In this document: one piece after another, positions 1 to 25,438 of the stretch
Position numbering within the stretch: the stretch's first letter is position 1
How the letters are laid out: each line of letters opens with the position of its first letter
Notes under the pieces: generated by a model
Seen by the model: only the letters and a program-made list of their open reading frames with translations
Told to the model about the DNA's origin: nothing
Databases searched by the model: none
Assembly (NCBI RefSeq): GCF_037975245.1
Contig: NC_092569.1
Span: 20,021,001-20,085,000 of the forward strand
Direction of reading: 5' to 3'
Source of the DNA: Apostichopus japonicus
Lineage: Eukaryota > Echinodermata > Holothuroidea > Aspidochirotida > Stichopodidae
DNA length: 64,000 nt
Made by a program: the position numbers and the translations under genes

Positions 1-3000
1 AATGCAATGAATATGATTAAAATCTTTGTTTTACTAACGAAAATTATTCTCAAATACAGCAACATAAGAATTTGTATAAATGGATTATTAATAATGAATT
101 ATGATGATTATTATAATGAATTATGATGCTGTAAAGGAAGAAAATTCATTAACAAATTTTAATTTGTATGCTGCATGTCATATACCTGTCCAGAAACTAA
201 AAAGAAAAATTCAAACTCATAGAATGCACCGTACCTGGCTCCAAGCAATGACATATAAATCTAGTCCTCATTATATCTACAGAAGTTGTTTGTCCAATTT
301 GAATCGAAAGCCTTTCCTTTCATTGAAAATTTTGATCTTCAGTAAAAATATTCTTCTGTCTGCAGATTTTATTGATGACAGTACTTCCTTCTCTTGTGGA
401 GAAATTCCATCAGCTCTCGTTAACCTACAATGAACCAAAACAACATTTCAATCATATGTCAAAGTTTCACTGAAGTACATTCCATGTAAATATTTTTTTA
501 AAGCCTCACATTTTGATATTGACATTGTTGCAAAAGGTACAAATAAACACATCATAATCAAGGTTAAAATGTGATGGTGTGTTAACACCTCAAGTCTTTG
601 CTTCACAATCCTACCTACAATTCATTCCAGCCTGCCAGATGGCAGATTTACAGTACATTTGGTTTTCAAAGACTACACATAAAGTCATTTCAATTCGGAT
701 AACATTCTATGATGGTGGAAGTAGCAAAGTAAACCAAAAGGTTTGGCAGTGGACTTGGTGGGAAGTGGAAAGTCTTTCTTACATTACTTTGTTAGCTGTG
801 CCTTAGATCGTTTACAGTTTTTGAAAATAAACAGCAAATTTTCATCATCTTTGTCTGTGTTGAAACTTAGTACAGTAAATTTATATTATGTATAGTGTGT
901 GTTGATCAGACTTAGAGGATATTAAAGGGAAGACTTTAGAAAACTAACTTCAGGTCATAGGGATTTAAAATATATCTCACAGTCAATACTTAATGAATAT
1001 TAAAGACAACTGGGATGTTTGCAATATATGCTTGCGGGAGCTCCTTATTTCCATATAAGCCATTTCTCTCTGCATCCCATGGTCAGCATGAACCAGCAGC
1101 TCAAAGTTACAGTATTTTAATATCCTGTGTCGACCTTGAAATTGCAGCCCTGTACTTCTTGCAACAAAGTGGAGCATATCTGCTGTGGTGTTCTCATTCT
1201 GCATTCATGCATTCCTCAAATTGTGCCAAATTTGAGCCATCTTTTCTGACAAGAGAATGAACATAAATAAGTCCAGATAATTGTTTCATAAATTGCAAGT
1301 GGAAGTCTTGACAGTGCAGTTCCCTATTTGATGTCAATACTTAGTGTACATGTTGTCCAATATTCATGTCAGTTTAGTTAATTTAGCTATCACTTTTTTC
1401 ATGGAAACCGCATATGCAACAATTGAGAAAAATGCCACACTATTTAGTTTGAATATTGATCTACTATTTGGTATGTAAGTTGTACCCAGGAATTTAGCAT
1501 GCAATCACTTCAAGAGATTGACTGAGTATTCATGCATGGTTCAATGCCTCATCCCGCATGCAGTTCATTTACTAAAAAATTGCATGCACCCTAGACTATG
1601 TATGCCGGTACATTTAGTCCCTCAACGTATCATTTGGGGTTTAAGCTCAGGACTACTCGTGTACACAGACTTTGGCATTATGACTGAGTTCATTTTTAAT
1701 GTTTGGTTTCAATGATGTTGAAACTTTCCACTCACGATGGCATATGTGTGCGTGTGCATTGGTAGGATTACTGTGTTTGTGATCCTAGCTTGTAAACACA
1801 GTTTCTCATGACAGTAAGCTTTATTGGACAGATCTCATAGTTGGTACAGTATGTATGTATAGATGCATCACAAGTACAAGAAGCCTATTGTTTTTGGTGA
1901 AGGTCAAAGGTAATTTAGGTAAAAATGGTCAAATTGTGAAAACTCAATTTGAAGAATGGATAGATCTATTTATTGGTATGTCTAGGCCAGTGGTTGGGTC
2001 AACAGGGCAAACTTGTGAAAACCTTATTTAAACCATGCGTCTCAAAGCAGGGTACACTAGCTTGCAGAGATATATAATGTTTAGTATCATGTTATATCGC
2101 TACAGAAGGCTTTCAGTGGTCTTTTTAGATCCCCAACTGTCACTTTGAAAATGTTGTTTATCACAGTTCTCAATAGTTTTTTGCTGTATATTATTAAGAT
2201 ACAATAAGTTGTACATGCAGCCTACACATATACAGTAGCATACATGTCAGATTGACAAATTCATAAAATGAAACTTATTACATAATGGAAACCATGTGCA
2301 GTGCAGTTTGCATAATGGTGATCTATTTATACACCCAACCAGCTAGTATCGGATCATAGCAACATGTTACCACATGTATGCATATAAGTGTTTTGTCACA
2401 CAGTACAGTTCTAACATCATACAAGGGAGTTTTATTTGTTCCATAACAACTCTGATCATAATAGCCTGTTCGTGCAGGGAGTTGTAATGGAACAACTCCC
2501 TGGTTTGTGCTATGGACATGAGAACTATCTAGTGCCTGTTGAACATTAGTCTTGTGCATTTTCATGTTACTTACTAACACCAAATTACTGCACACAGATG
2601 GTCATTTTTAAAAGTATGAAAACTGAATACAATCAAGAGCTTTTATTTGGACATGATACCCAATATGAAACTACTTTAGTTGCACATACTGTATGTATGC
2701 TGGTTTTATCATGAATGATTTTTATAGGAGCCATGATTTTTTTTTTTTTATGAAGTAGGTCTGGATTCCCTTGGCATTATAACCTGATTGAAATTTAACC
2801 TCTGTGATTGCACTAATATGTGAGACCATTGATCAACCTAATTAATAGCTTTTAATGATGAAGACACTGATAACAATTTCATAACTTATTAGTGTGAACA
2901 CAATGCAAGGTTCAATGAGGTACTGTTTATTTCCTTAAAATGCATAGTTGGTGGTTTTTCAACATACTCTAATCCTTTCAAATATGTTACATTGAATCTT

Positions 3001-3560
3001 TACACTTTTCCATTGAGATATCACAGACTGTGTTTTTTTGTTATGGGACTCCGTAAAACTGGATCAAACCTAGCAATTTTGGACAAGGAATTTGCTCTTT
3101 TTGCAAAAACTCCTAAGTGCTCAAGTGACTGTACAGTAGGTCACCCTGTGAAGGCATTGTGGGACTTTGAGGAATACTTTTGATCAAGCTATTACTTCAG
3201 CACTATTAACACTACCCACATCATAACGTTAATATCAAAATGCCTAAATTACTTAGCCATGATTGCGTTGTTATTCTAAAATGAATACTCAATTGTTTAC
3301 CTTCAGCCATGATTCATCCCATAGGTGCAGGGGGAAAAAACTCATGTTACAGTACAAAAAATTGTTGTACACTGCTACACTGAGGCCCTGTGTGACTTAG
3401 TTCTCTGAATCAGAACCAATGACACACCACTACTACTGTACGCACAGGGCTTAGTGATGCACACTAACACATATAGAGAATATTGTGGGGATGAATATTG
3501 TACTGAGACGGCAAACGTTTTCACATTTTTTTACTTTTGTAACTCGTTTATGGAATCTGT
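1..3560. other. non-coding stretch, no gene recognised
   Basis: AT-rich sequence with only short open frames. None shows a recognisable domain, and I found no convincing chain of splice-compatible exons. Short motifs such as gtacagta recur, as they do at 57-61 kb. It could be intron, UTR or intergenic DNA of a neighbouring gene. Confidence 0.5.
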
Positions 3561-3649
3561 CAGGCCCTTTCTTTTACTGTAGTGTTCCGTTTGCTTGTAT
3601 ATCTGTTTTTGTGGAGTTGTGACTTTCTGACTGCCTTATTTTATGTCAG

Positions 3650-4045
3650 AGAGATTGAGACATACCCAAAGATTTATATTTCGTGAAATGGTTCAAAATT
3701 GCATCGCACGAATGCAAGTTCTTTCATACTCCTACATTGACACATCTGTCAATGAGCTTACTGTAGTGAAGGCCTAAGTAAACATCCATTATCTTTGGAT
3801 GCTGTTTGCTATGCTCTGAGCCTCTACATTCAGAAAGGTCAGGTCCCAGAGATTAGTGGTATTATATTGAGGTAATTTTGGTTATTTTTAGGGAGTAAGA
3901 TTTCCAAATGCCCCAAAACATGCACAAAAACAATTTGATCAACAAATACCTGAAATGGATTCAAACTCATGAAATATTTAACTCTGCTTGGCAGCAAAAA
4001 GTTATGGTTGCCTGCTGTATAGTTGCTAGTACTAGCTACAGTAGT
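3650..4045 (+). repeat. interspersed repeat, copy 1 (second copy at 57.57-57.99 kb)
   Basis: This block matches 57577-57990 in the same orientation over several hundred bases. Both contain the stretch around gctgtttgctatgctctgag, then tgaggtaat, then gtaagatttccaaatg and ggattcaaactcatgaaata. The match resumes at about 4593 (gtgcgtcaattattaagcct), so this copy is split by an insertion. No coding capacity was seen. It is probably an old transposon or a segmental duplicate. Confidence 0.75.
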
Positions 4046-4085
4046 AGTAGGCTAGTATATAGTAATAGTAGCCTGGTATAGTCAG

Positions 4086-4562
4086 TATTGCGAAGTTCGC
4101 CATACTGCGAAGTTCGGGCACCCTAAGAAATACACGATTTTCACCATGAAAACCTACAGGAAGAGCCAAATTTCACCAAAAAGTACGAAGCTACAGTTAT
4201 TTTCTCTCCAAAATGACCCGTGTGCAAGAAATTACTTACATATTTGTCAATAAAATGACGAAGATCTATGAAGTCTGTTATAATTACTGAAAGAGCAACT
4301 GCGCCCCCAATTTTATCACCATCGCCACACTGTGGGTTGCGCGTCCGAACTTCGCAATACTCTAGCAAGAAATACCAGTTCCACAATCACGAAGAATCTT
4401 CTTGGAAAACAACGTGAAAACAGTTTGCAGGAAAGAAAGTTTGGCCGTGTATCGTACTATAACAAAATTCTCCCACCATATGAAGTATATTTTCAAATGA
4501 TTTATACCAGAAGATTTAGTTTTGGGGTGTTTTAAGTCTTAAGTGGCCGAACTTCGAAGTCA
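4086..4562. mobile_element. putative non-autonomous insertion inside repeat copy 1
   Basis: The segment lies between two parts of a repeat that are nearly continuous in the 57.6 kb copy. Its left side carries gcgaagttcg twice (about 4090 and 4109). Its right side carries the complement cgaacttcg at about 4348 and 4551. Inverted termini plus an interrupted host repeat suggest a small DNA transposon or MITE of about 0.47 kb. The exact ends and a target-site duplication were not resolved. Confidence 0.45.
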
Positions 4563-4592
4563 CCATCCTACTAGTAGGCCTAGTAATATTTG

Positions 4593-5470
4593 GAGGTGCG
4601 TCAATTATTAAGCCTTTACTTTAAAAGATCTGGAAGATCACCAGGCTGCAAAATGTGTAGGTTGACCAGTCTGTTACAAGTATATACTTTAATTTATGTA
4701 TCACATTTATATTCCGAGTATCAGCAAAGGCAGTAGCAGGCAGCTGTGATTTATCATAGCCAGTAATACTGATAGGTCCAATTTAGGGCTAACGTTAGGC
4801 CTAGGCTAGTCTACTCTAACTCTAACCATGGTCTTAATTTATTTGTGTTCAGCATGAAGGTATTTACTCTAAATGTTATTAATATATCCGGAACACTAGG
4901 AATTTACTTACAATGCATATACTGCACCAAAGTCCAAAAGCCAACTTCAAATGGGCAACGTTTACGGTAACCTGCGGCACTTTCCTTTGTAGACTACATG
5001 GCTAGGCCACATATAGTAACGTTGAATGTAGGCTATTGGGATAGCAACGATACGATCCGATCGACTGCCCTGCCACCGAACACAGAAAGAACTGCTTATG
5101 TGTGGGGGCGTTGTTTCGTTACGTGTAAATTTGCCAGTTAAAATAGAAACTCTTATTTTCTTCAATATCTCAATTTAATGGAAGAAAAAGTACAATTACG
5201 AAGATTTCAGTGTAATTAGAGGAACCTTTAAGTTTCGGAACTATATATAGCCGCATTTGGTCAAAATCGAGGTGTAAAGTTGGGATCAACATATATACCA
5301 TGTTCGTAATTCTGTTATATACCCTTCGGAATTACCGCCACTTTTGAGGGGAAATTTTACCCTTTAAATGAACGATTTTTTTTTTGTAACTTCGGAATTG
5401 AAAAGTTTATGAGGTTTTCTCTTAACTCGAAATAATCATTCCTCAAAGGAAGTGAAATTGATTGAACAAG
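4593..5470. other. non-coding stretch; weak exon-like block on the minus strand
   Basis: The start matches the 57.96 kb repeat. Between 4967 and 5165 the sequence is richer in GC, and on the minus strand it ends in a donor-like gcag|gttacc. It could be a 5' exon reading towards position 1, but no coding partner was found. Confidence 0.25.
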
Positions 5471-5479
5471 AAGACCCTA

Positions 5480-5532
5480 GACTTAGGTTTACCTGGTGTC
5501 AGGTAAACCTATCCCCGAGGTAAACCTAAGTC
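5480..5532. repeat. palindromic repeat with 15-bp arms
   Basis: The arms are gacttaggtttacct (5480-5494) and aggtaaacctaagtc (5518-5532), a perfect inverted pair. A further aggtaaacct lies between them at 5501. A (TA)n tract follows at 5573. The same arm motif, spacing and neighbouring (TA)n occur in inverted orientation at 56.34-56.63 kb, so this is a repeat family. Confidence 0.7.
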
Positions 5533-5570
5533 CCAGCTCTAATGCGTTGAAGTAAACAAATATACCAATG

Positions 5571-5656
<86 letters not shown>
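5571..5656. repeat. (TA)n microsatellite
   Basis: About 85 bp of nearly pure TA with one early TG interruption. It adjoins the palindromic repeat at 5480-5532. The Tyr/Ile open frame across it is an artefact of the repeat. Confidence 0.95.
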
Positions 5657-5659
<3 letters not shown>

Positions 5660-5661
<2 letters not shown>

Positions 5662-6985
5662 GCAATCACAAAATATCTTAATTGTACTGAAACACATTTA
5701 TTTGTCTAAATATGGTTTAACTTTGTCCAAAGGATTTAAGTATAAAACAACTCCAAATATAGTATATACTTTAAAAGATGAAAATATAGGAGAAAACTTC
5801 ATTATTATAAAGTTTTAGATGATTCCTCCCAGTTAGCTATGCTGCAAATATGAAAATAAAATGATTTTTTTTTTACAGTCATTCTAGATTAACATAAGTA
5901 GTAAAGCTTCATCGACCGACGAGGTAGCGAAAATTGACATTAAAGTGCAAATCCATAATTATATATTTTAAAAGTGAATATTTCGAGAAAACATAAATCG
6001 ATATACATTCAGTAACATTGGTATTGTACTGTATTGTAACTCCATGAATGATCGACACTGAAATCGAGGTAAAGTAATATTTTTTAAGTACTCTTTCAAA
6101 TTGCTTTTATCCACATTGAACAGCTCGTGACTCTGACGTTCGTGGACACTTTAAATGCACAAACAAAGTCGCAGAGAAGGAAGACATGCAGGTACATACT
6201 GCAAATGAAGGTAAGATGGACGGTGTAAACCTTTCTTCTAGTTCACGGACAATTTCATTGTAGAAACCGTTTCATAAAATTATACAAAATATTTCAGGCT
6301 TGATAATATAGAAAAAAATAAAATGTTACATCAAAAGCACACGCGTCAGTCCTAATTGTTTTACTTTTACTTAAACCATTTACGAATGTTCAAAAAGAAC
6401 ATACCTAATGGACTAAAATGACCTTGTTTTCATTTTCCTTCACTAGGCAACCATCTCTTAAAAATTAAAAGGCCATTAAAATATCATTTTACACCAAAAA
6501 TGCGATATCTACCTAATGAGTGGAATAAATGTTATACGTCACTTACCTTGAAAATACTAGTAAAAAATTTACAAACACCTTACTAAAGCAGAATATCTCC
6601 AAAAGGAACGAGACAGAAACGAAGACAGAAACGACGATTAGACTTACATCTCAATTAATAACATTGGCGACTCAGCATCTATATCTCAATTTGTAGGCCA
6701 GCTATCAATTTCCGTCAATTTGTTTTGAAATTTAATGTCGACGACAGAACAAATATTTAATGTGTTCTCAGTATATGAACATGTACCCCAACAAAACACC
6801 CCAGTATATATAAGCAGTTTTTATTGTAACATCAGATTATTCAGCGTTAGATTAGTTTCTGATTTTAAACGTCACCATGCTTGATTCAATCAAGCACCCT
6901 CTCACTCCACCCCACCCCCACCCCACCACCTCCTCCGATCCGCCTCATTGGGTAAATTTCTAGAAAATCAGACATTAAGTAAAAT
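5660..6985. other. non-coding stretch
   Basis: No recognisable coding sequence. A donor-like aatgaag|gtaagat occurs near 6211 and atgcag|gtacat near 6190, but no open exon supports either. C-rich runs occur at 6897-6935. Confidence 0.4.
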
Positions 6986-6989
6986 ATAG

Positions 6990-7125
6990 AAGCATTTGGA
7001 AATTATTCATAATTCTGTTTCACTCCTTTCTCCCATGATATTAAACGTATTCTAGTTACCAGTGCACTTTGTTTAGATAATGAGGTTACCTCGCCGTTGA
7101 CACCACGTCATACACCACGCATAGA
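6990..7125 (+). repeat. linker-exon repeat unit, copy a (probably decayed)
   Basis: First of three copies of a unit that pairs a short intron end (around attctgtttcactcctttct) with a Ser/Thr-rich linker exon. Here ctag| is followed at 7056 by a frame reading VTSALCLDNEVTSPLTPR, close to the copy at 7990. No good in-frame donor follows before a stop, so I take it as a dead exon copy. Spacing to the next copies is about 450 bp. Confidence 0.55.
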
Positions 7126-7183
7126 ATATTTAATCAATTCTATTCATTGAAGAGTCGTATATATACGGCTCTGGTCCGTTGAG

Positions 7184-19809
<12,626 letters not shown>

Positions 19810-22060
19810 TGCGTTGTAGATGTTTAGAATAATCCTAAGCTTTGAATAATCTAGAGATAACTTAAACATCATACACAGAGAATGGTGATAAACTGATCAC
19901 CATCGGCAGTGAAACAAGTCATTAATGTTGACAATAAGGAAACAAGACACATTAAAAATAGTTAATTGTTAAATATCCGTGTTTAGACATTCTGCTATCA
20001 TTCTTATAATGATGCATATTTAATGTTTGTAACACAGAGTGAACCTGTAAGTATTTTGGTAAATAGCTACTATATTCCCCTTTATATTACTCTAATATGT
20101 TATCTGTAGACATTACGATTCAAGTAAGTGTCCCGAAGTTACCAACTTCCTTATTTTGCTTTGTTGTCGTTTTTTTTTTCTGTTTGTTCCTTTGGTTTTG
20201 TCCATTATGTTATAATAACTGGTTACCTTTCACACCTCACATATCAATAGTGGATTGAATGATGTGTTAATTGTAGCCTGTAGGTTCTGAATGATAAAAA
20301 CAGATTTACGTTAGAGCTGATAATTATAACCTCAGCTGACAAACTTACTTAGAAACAGAATTATTCTGGTACAGATGCTTATTAGGCAAATTGAATTAGG
20401 ATAATTGTTCTATTGTACAAGGTTGCAGTTTAGGTTAAATTTATCGGTTATTACAAAGTGATAGGTAAAATACTGCCTTTGTTTTAAATTGTAACTGACA
20501 TACTTTCTCACCGGGATTTAATCATCTACTCTGGCTGTATTGTAACAAACTATAAATTAATTCAAAGCAGGAAAATGTATCGTTGTTAACAATCTACATT
20601 AATAATTATAAAAGAGTCTATGTACTGTCATTCTTTATAAAACTTCTCTGTCGATCCAGAAGTTATAGCAAATTTATTCGAGAAATATCTACGAAGAAGA
20701 AGAAAACAGAAAAGAACATCAAGAAAGAGAGATTAATATTAGTATATATTACGTCATTTGTTGGGCGACGAAATTAGTAATAATCTCAAAGTTTTAGACA
20801 AACGCGGATAATGCCGGACGAAGAATTGGCTAAGATTGTATTTATTCGCTGATCATTAATGGTACAGGCGAAGCAAAGCCATATCAATTATCTATTTCTA
20901 GTTAATATCCATCCTCTTTCCCTTCCCTTCTCATCGTGTTCAATTATCATTGAGTATCATTTCACTTTAATCTATTACAATTGATTATAGAAAGAAAAAA
21001 ATCTTTTTCTAACATATATTTATAAATGTCATTTGAAGATTCGTTGAATATATGTAGTCACTCAAAAGTCAGCTTATTTCTTGTTATTGCCCTCTCTTCG
21101 TCGTTTTTTCTGTCTCCATTATGTCTCCAAAATCTCTTCTATCGTTTTAAACAATTCCAGATTAACCAACCACTATCGTGCAACAGATATATTAAATGGA
21201 TTATCCATCCGTAATATGCCAATTTACTTAATTCCCGACTCCCAAATCTGATAATTTACATAATCCGTCATCGATATGTCACTTTAGAAACCCTTTGTAG
21301 TTTCTATCATTAAAGATACTGTCATTATCCACCCCCTCCATCCTCCCCCAGGAATCAGCATCGGAATCAGTTTCCCTCATCGGAACCAGCTTCAACGGTC
21401 CCACGGTCACACTTCCTCCTTTATAAAATCGTGGATCCGTCTCAGATGACAATACGTAATTGCAATGACTTATGACTGTTAAGTGAATGCAGTATCATGT
21501 TTGACATTTTCGAGACAATTAAGGACATTAAATCTTTAGTGTGTGTGTGGAGGGGGGGGGGGGTGGGGTGGTTGCAGGGGTTAAGCTGGGTTATCTAACA
21601 TATTAAATATTCATTGTCACCGGGCTACTAAAATAAATATGAACACCACAAATGACACTCAGTTACACATATTAGACATTATATTTCATGAGAGTTGCTC
21701 TCTTTCTCTCAAAGTATTTAATATAACATATGGATAGTTTAAAAACACTTTTTAATGTGAACTGATTGCCGTTTACTGATTTTCCACCTCAATATAATTA
21801 TTCAACACAAGTAAAGAATAACACATATCCACTGTTTTTCATTATCACATGAAGTTGATCGCATAGTATTTATTACGTCAATATATGTGAAGAGTTGATA
21901 TTTTCGAGGTCGGATAATTACTGTAGGCTGAGTAAAGTGCAGAGGTATACTATTATCTTTAATTAGTTCATATTTGGCAATCCAGTAATATCACACTAAA
22001 CCAAATATATCCCAAACTGGAATCTATTTTACCAAAATAATCCTCCAGCTAAACTAACTT
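19810..22060. other. intergenic stretch
   Basis: Probable 3' UTR, then non-coding DNA. No convincing exon. A G-run occurs at 21552-21562. Confidence 0.45.
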
Positions 22061-22061
22061 G

Positions 22062-22217
22062 AATTAATTACTTTAGGCTGTCTCTGATTGGTGAATAATT
22101 AGTCGAGACCCTAACCTTGGGGGACTGACGGACGAGGCGCAGCCGAGTTCATTATTGCGTAAACTTTTGGGTCGAGACTGCTTGTTCACCAATAACAGGC
22201 AGCCTAAATTAAATTAT
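22062..22217. mobile_element. putative MITE with long imperfect inverted arms
   Basis: The left arm (aattaattactttaggctg, then attggtgaa and gtcgagacc) pairs with the right arm (gggtcgagac, then ttcaccaat and cagcctaaatt) over about 50 bp. The centre holds gacgaggcgcagccgag. No coding capacity. Confidence 0.65.
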
Positions 22218-22219
22218 TC

Positions 22220-24597
22220 CTAAAATAACGGATGGTCAGAACATGATGTCATATCAGCCAAGCATATACGCAAGAATGAAAAATGACATATAGGAAGAGT
22301 ATGTATGGTCATAACATGGGTCCGTTTGCTGGGGAAGGTTAATGTATGAGTGGTCTGCGTTCGATAATTTGATATTATGCAATAATAGCTCGCTTCTGTT
22401 TCCTTAATGTATGATGACGTTAAGTCCAGCTAGTTAGCGGGCAAAATACTTCTTTGAATAACACCTCATATGTTATTCTATTAATCCTCTTTTATTTTCG
22501 TTTTTTATTCTTTATTTCTCCACTTGCTCAGGAATGACAAAGATATACCATACACCCACAAAACTTTTAATATTTAGCAATTAATCCAGTTTCACCATCT
22601 AACAGTATAAAATTAGTGTGCATTTGATATGGAACTAACATTAAACATAAGACAACTATAAACATGTTAATGTACAGAATCATCCAAGGAATGTAATCAA
22701 TGTCGTTTTACAAGCTTATTATGGATGTGAATTTCTATGGTTGCATTATTATTCAAATTGGAAGTAACGCTGGAAAAGTATACATAGTAGTGAAATAACT
22801 TTTTGGTAGTGTTCCTTCTCTCGGGTCGAAGCCTAGCCTAATCCCTGTCCTCAAAGATCTCGAGAATATCTGACAACCGCAGAGTAAAGATAATTGGTTT
22901 ATACTTCATATATCTCATTTTTTCTTTATGGCTGACCCTGAGTATATCTCTTAGCGTTTAAAGGTATCTGGCTCTCAAGACTGTGCTATTGGAAGTTGGA
23001 ATTGAAGGGTCCATTAAACTATTCACGTCCTATTTCAAAATGTTCGTGGATCATATCTTAATGATTACTTTTGGCAGACAATTCATTTTGTTATGCTGTA
23101 AATCGTTAACCCAATGCCATCAGTCAATATTGTACAGTAAACCATATGAAATGAGCCTTTCAACATCTCGCGTCAATAAATTAAATTGGGATGCCGACTT
23201 TGTCTAACACGTTGACCATTGGCTCAGTTCATCAATTGCACACAAAATCTTCATAGGAAAACATGTTGTGGATTAAAGACATGTTGTCAAGGATATAATA
23301 ATAAAGTCTTCCCATTTATCTTTAACTAAGGGAAATCGAAAGTAAGATTCTGCCAAAGTCATCGTTTAGTATCTAACGGATGATAAATTTGTATCGTTAT
23401 AGGTTTTTTCCTGGCTTTAATGTTATTGCTCTATATGAAGATATTAAAATATGAAGGGGTTTCACAACCGTCTTTGTTATCTTAAACTGCAATTTGTGTT
23501 GAATTTATTACACATTGGTGGTAGCACACTCAAGCAATGAAGGAAAGATCTTTACGGTGGATGGAAACGTTACCCTGTTGCTTCACTCCAAGAACATAGC
23601 AAGGGTTTCAAATGTGAAAACATCACATTGCCCTTTCGGGGTAAAAAGTTGTCTTAGTTTATATTAACTATGACAGTACAATAATATGAAATAGCCCAAT
23701 GTTTGTATCCAGTTAGGTATATTTCTTATAACAGTAGCCGTTACCCAATAATCCTTTAATATTATACGCTTTGTTCAGAATATCAAAACGTTACAATTCA
23801 TTTCATGAAAGCATGTACACATAAATATACTTTAATTTGTAGTTGATTGAAACAGGTCTAATATTCATCATTGTTTGGCAGGGAACGAATATGAAATATC
23901 TATTCTTATATTATCTGGCTTAGTTGCATGTAAAGTATTGTATTAACTTTCGTTTTTGCGTTGATTGCCTTTTTGGACAGTTGGACAATTCTGAAAGGGA
24001 AAGTTAAACAAACGATAAACCATTTTCTAAACAGACAATGTCATGAGAAGGTCTTGTTCAGTTTTGCCTATCCTCAGTTTGCATTCAACCCAGTTTTGAT
24101 TGAATTGAACTGACACATATATAATGGGCATTCATATCCATGGATTGTTATTATTATTTTTACTGCCTATGGTGTAACATACTTCTACTTCACAACTAAT
24201 AGCACAATGGACAATATGTGTTGTAATAATACATGCATGTGGCGCGTACCGAGCGACATTCGATATTTTTTGAAATGATAACTTACTGTGTGTCACTGTC
24301 CAAAAGAGACGAAGATGAGACGATGAAAACAGAAAATAAAAAGGGCCCCATCCCCCACCCCGCCTACCCATCCCCACGTCTACAATGACTATATAGTAAG
24401 TTACAACTCATATTCTGAATTATTACATATTTTATGGAGAAGAACGTTGCGACTTGCGTAATGGTCACTCATTGAATCCCAGCAATTCTTGTGTCATGCA
24501 TATATATGCGTGCCAAAGTGCAATTTCTAGCTATCATGATTGTTGTTTTTCTTTGACATAATAATCTTACTGTATAAACCGTACCCATCAACACGCT
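22220..24597. other. intergenic stretch, including 3' flank of receptor gene 1
   Basis: No recognisable coding sequence. The part next to 24598 may contain the 3' UTR of the minus-strand receptor gene, but no clear polyadenylation signal was identified. Confidence 0.4.
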
Positions 24598-25438
24598 CTA
24601 TTCAGAACTGTTCTCCTTGAGTGTAGCATACATTATAGTGTTAGAAGCAGAATGATGACAACATGAACTAACATTCTTAGTTGCGGTCACACTTTCCCTT
24701 TGCAAAGAACTAGGACCCTGAAGCTGTTCGAAAAGTCGTTTAGCATTTAAAAATGTCGAATTAACATCATCACTATCTGTGGAGTGAATATCATTGATAC
24801 CCCTACGAGCTGTCGTGTCCCTTTCAATATGTTCTTGCCCTTCTTTATTTAGAAAAACTGTCTTCTTTTTTCCACATTTAAGAATGTCTGTTTCATAGTT
24901 GAGTTTATCTTGCGTTAGGCAATCTGTCACACCTGGTATTTGATGCGCTCTACATACCTCAATATCAACGACAGCGTAAGGCTCTATGAGTTTATGGAAG
25001 TACGTTGAACTATTTTCACTCTTCTCGTCTTCTTCAATATTTTGAAGTTCATCAACCTCTTCATGATCCCGAGAAGATGGAGAACTATATGATTTCAATA
25101 TTTCTTTTACTGATTGGTCAAAGAATTGACATGAAGCTCCTCTACATGTCTTGTATGTCGCCACAGCAGGTTCAACTTCAAGATTGCTATCTTCAATTGC
25201 AATATAAGTTGAAGGTTGATCCATATCGACAGGAGCAGATATTTTGAAGGATCCTACGTGATAAGAATGTCTAACACAGCATCTATTCCTTTCCATTGTA
25301 ATTTCATCTTCATTATCTACATTAGAGGCGTCACAGTTATTTATTCCGCTACTTGTGCATGACAAATACGAATCCAGTGGACACTCCCGTGCTCGTCGCC
25401 ACCATCGTGTTATGCTCCTTAATGCACCTGGGCGGCAT
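24598..25438 (-). CDS. receptor gene 1 cytoplasmic tail exon
   Basis: It enters in phase 2 after cattattattattcacag-like sequence (acceptor at 25439-25441), reads CRPGALRSITRWWRRARECP and continues to TIMYATLKENSSE and stop. The basic start fits a stop-transfer region just inside the membrane. The rest is acidic, rich in Ser and Thr, and has several tyrosines. The open frame extends upstream past the acceptor, but that part (FFFHIII) is only the pyrimidine tract of the intron. Confidence 0.75.
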
